The notes below the pieces were generated by a model. That model made no database searches. It saw only the letters and a list, made by a program, of their open reading frames with translations, and was not told where the DNA came from. Shown here one piece after another: positions 6,670-8,000 of a stretch of 8,000 nt of DNA. Each line of letters begins with the position of its first letter. The first letter of the stretch is position 1. A program made the translations under genes and the position numbers. The stretch is from Bacillota bacterium (GTDB lineage: Bacteria > Bacillota_E > JAJZYS01 > JAJYTV01): assembly GCA_021845645.1 (NCBI GenBank), contig JAJZVM010000178.1, positions 1 through 8,000 on the forward strand, in the 5' to 3' direction.

Positions 6670-7577
6670 CGGCGAGCCGTCCCGTGCTGCGGATTGAACG
6701 CATGCCGCAAGGCCTCACCCAGGAACGACACGGAAAGGAGCAGGAAAGAAAAGGCGATGCCTGGCGGGAAGACAGTCCACCACTGACCACCGAACACGCC
6801 GTCCATGTTGGCCGCGAACATGGTCGCCCAGTTCCAGGGTGGCGGCAGGCCAAGCCCGACGAAGGTCGTGATCGCCATGACAAGCACGATGTTCGCGAAG
6901 AGGCCCGTAGTGGCCACGATGATGTCATCAAGCATGTTCGGCAGCAGATGGAGCAGCAGCAGGCGTGACGTCCCCGCGCCGGTCGCGTGGGCCGCCTCGA
7001 TGAACGGCAGGCCGCGCAGCGTCAGTGTTCGGGCCCGCACGACGCGCGCCATGACTGGCCACGAGGTGAACGCAACCACGATTACGAGGACCTTCGCGCT
7101 GGCCCCGAGGAGCGCGTCGAGCAGAAGGATCGGCACCACCTGTGGGATGCTGAGGAAGAGGTCCGCGAGGCGCATCAGCAGCGAGTCGACGGTCCGGCCC
7201 GCATAGCCGGCCAGAAGCCCGATCGCGAGACCTGTCAGAGCGGCCGCCGCGGTCGCGGCAAAGCCGGCCACGATCGGCGCCTGCCCGCCGATCATCATTT
7301 GCGCGAGCTCGTCCTGCCCGAGCACGTTCGTTCCCAGGGGGTGCAGACCGCTTGGCGGGAGGAACTGGTGCGCGACGTCGATGGCCGTTTCGCCGGCATG
7401 ATATGCGAAAAGAAGCGGGCCAAGGAATGAGAACGCCAGAAGGAACCCGAGCATGCCGCCGCCAACCCAGAAGAGCGGGTGGCGCAGAAGTCTGAGCGCG
7501 ATCCGGCGCGCGCGGTGGCTGCGCACATCATCCCGATCGGGCACCATCGGGGCGTTGGACATCGTCGCCGTGAACAC
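6666..7577 (-). CDS. ABC transporter permease, DppC/OppC-like
   Basis: This 303-residue inner-membrane protein is the second channel subunit of a peptide/nickel-type importer. A basic N-terminus (HRARRIALRLLRHP, 21-34) precedes the first span (about 36-59). HPLGTNVLGQDELAQMMIGG (79-98) matches the DppC motif HPLGTDxxGRD, with N and Q replacing D and R. Further spans lie near 99-125, 133-158, 162-182, 218-243 and 268-290. The EAA loop is at about 194-214 (EAAHATGAGTSRLLLLHLLPN). The start is uncertain: GTG at 7577 has GGAGG only 2 bases upstream, whereas ATG at codon 6 has it 17 bases upstream, and the frame stays open further upstream. The gene precedes its DppB-like partner, the reverse of the usual dppB-dppC order. 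No good promoter is visible upstream. Confidence 0.92.
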   Translation of the reverse strand: MFTATMSNAPMVPDRDDVRSHRARRIALRLLRHPLFWVGGGMLGFLLAFSFLGPLLFAYHAGETAIDVAHQFLPPSGLHPLGTNVLGQDELAQMMIGGQAPIVAGFAATAAAALTGLAIGLLAGYAGRTVDSLLMRLADLFLSIPQVVPILLLDALLGASAKVLVIVVAFTSWPVMARVVRARTLTLRGLPFIEAAHATGAGTSRLLLLHLLPNMLDDIIVATTGLFANIVLVMAITTFVGLGLPPPWNWATMFAANMDGVFGGQWWTVFPPGIAFSFLLLSVSFLGEALRHAFNPQHGTARR

Positions 7578-7875
7578 GACCTCCAGGACAGCAGCCGCCG
7601 TCCGGCTGCCAAAGCCTATGGGTGCAGTCTTGATCGTACACGATCTGCAGTCGCCTTTGGTGGGCGCCTTTTGCCTGTGGAGATGGACTTCTCGATCGAA
7701 GAATTGTCTCTAAAATTTCTTAGCCAAGGCTACTAGACTTAGGTAGCACAGCAGGCGGCCGTGATCTTCAGCGTGTCCGCCAACGTGCGCTAGGCTAGTC
7801 TCTCCAGATGAAACACCGGCAGCGCGGTCCCGCAAGTTTTGGCCAGCATAGAAGGCGGTCCGGCGCCCGAAAAGC
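7578..7875. other. gene-free stretch between the group II intron and the permeases
   Basis: I find no convincing gene here; plus-strand frames that reach into it are antisense to the DppC-like gene. An A+T-richer patch at about 7700-7745 holds small inverted repeats, TAGCC-AA-GGCTA (7721-7732) and CTAA/TTAG (7710-7723). On the minus strand a hairpin GCAGCC/GGCTGC (7591-7609) lies just before the GGAGG of the permease gene and might affect its translation. No promoter close to consensus is visible on the minus strand. Confidence 0.5.
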
Positions 7876-8000
7876 ATCGAGTAGGGTGGCGCCGGGTGAT
7901 CAACCCGGCGTCAGCCCTCTCACAGAACCGGACGTGCGTTTTTCGCATCCGGCTCCTGAGAGACCTCAAGCAGTTCGATACTGCTCCAGCAGAGCAACCG
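7876..8000 (-). mobile_element. 3' end of a group II intron (domains V and VI), cut by the window edge
   Basis: On the minus strand a domain V hairpin spans 7925-7955. Its lower helix pairs GAGCCGGA with TCCGGTTC and carries the AGC catalytic triad at positions 2-4. A 2-base CG bulge and the helix TGCG/CGCA follow, but the tip is AAAAA instead of a GNRA tetraloop, making it 31 nt rather than the usual 34. TGTGAG leads into a domain VI hairpin (CGCCGGGT/ACCCGGCG, 7890-7910) closed by AGGG/CCCT. The sequence then ends in CCCTACTCGAT, fitting the 3' end of bacterial class C introns as I recall them and the terminal AY rule. The intron body and any reverse transcriptase would lie beyond 8000. A frame reading VALLEQYRTA and stopping at 7966-7968 could be the end of that protein, but this is unproven. 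Confidence 0.8.

Noticed and set aside
7453..7736. Two plus-strand frames of about 85 codons beside the DppC-like gene
   Set aside because: They are antisense to the permease N-terminus and to the gene-free region, with no homology visible to me.
7885..7915. Hairpin CGCCGGGT/ACCCGGCG as an intrinsic terminator
   Set aside because: It sits at the correct distance after domain V and before a group II intron 3' end, so it is better explained as domain VI. No T-run follows directly.

Overview
The window is high in G+C and uses GTG and TTG starts. Every convincing gene lies on the minus strand, so transcription runs from right to left. A SAM-I (S-box) riboswitch ahead of a homocysteine S-methyltransferase/methylenetetrahydrofolate reductase fusion is typical of Bacillota. 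With this base composition, a high-GC Bacillota relative (Limnochordia, Symbiobacterium, Thermaerobacter or Sulfobacillus-like) is the best guess. That assignment is inference; no rRNA or other marker is present.

Right edge to about 5755: the window enters inside the 3' end of a bacterial group II intron (domains V and VI, ending near 7876). About 300 bases without a gene follow. Then come two coupled ABC-transporter permease genes of the dipeptide/oligopeptide/nickel type, a DppC-like gene followed by a DppB-like gene with a 4-base overlap. No binding protein or ATPase lies in the window.

5690 to 347 is a methionine-synthesis operon with a complete control region: a near-consensus sigma-70/sigma-A promoter, a 104-nt SAM-I aptamer, a competing antiterminator and terminator, then three genes. 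The first is a fused homocysteine methyltransferase/MTHFR (644 codons). It is followed 1 base later by metE (770 codons, all zinc and catalytic residues present) and 32 bases later by a crotonase-fold enoyl-CoA hydratase (255 codons). A strong hairpin sits just after the last stop. MTHFR makes 5-methyl-THF, MetE uses it to methylate homocysteine, and SAM made from the methionine would shut the operon off through the riboswitch. The role of the enoyl-CoA hydratase in this operon is not evident.

The left 346 bases hold no gene I can support. They contain a possible minus-strand promoter pointing out of the window and some inverted repeats. I see no clear new defence or mobile system. The items most worth a second look are the riboswitch leader with its ambiguous TTG start, the hydratase in the methionine operon, the group II intron end with an atypical domain V tip, and the orphan permease pair.
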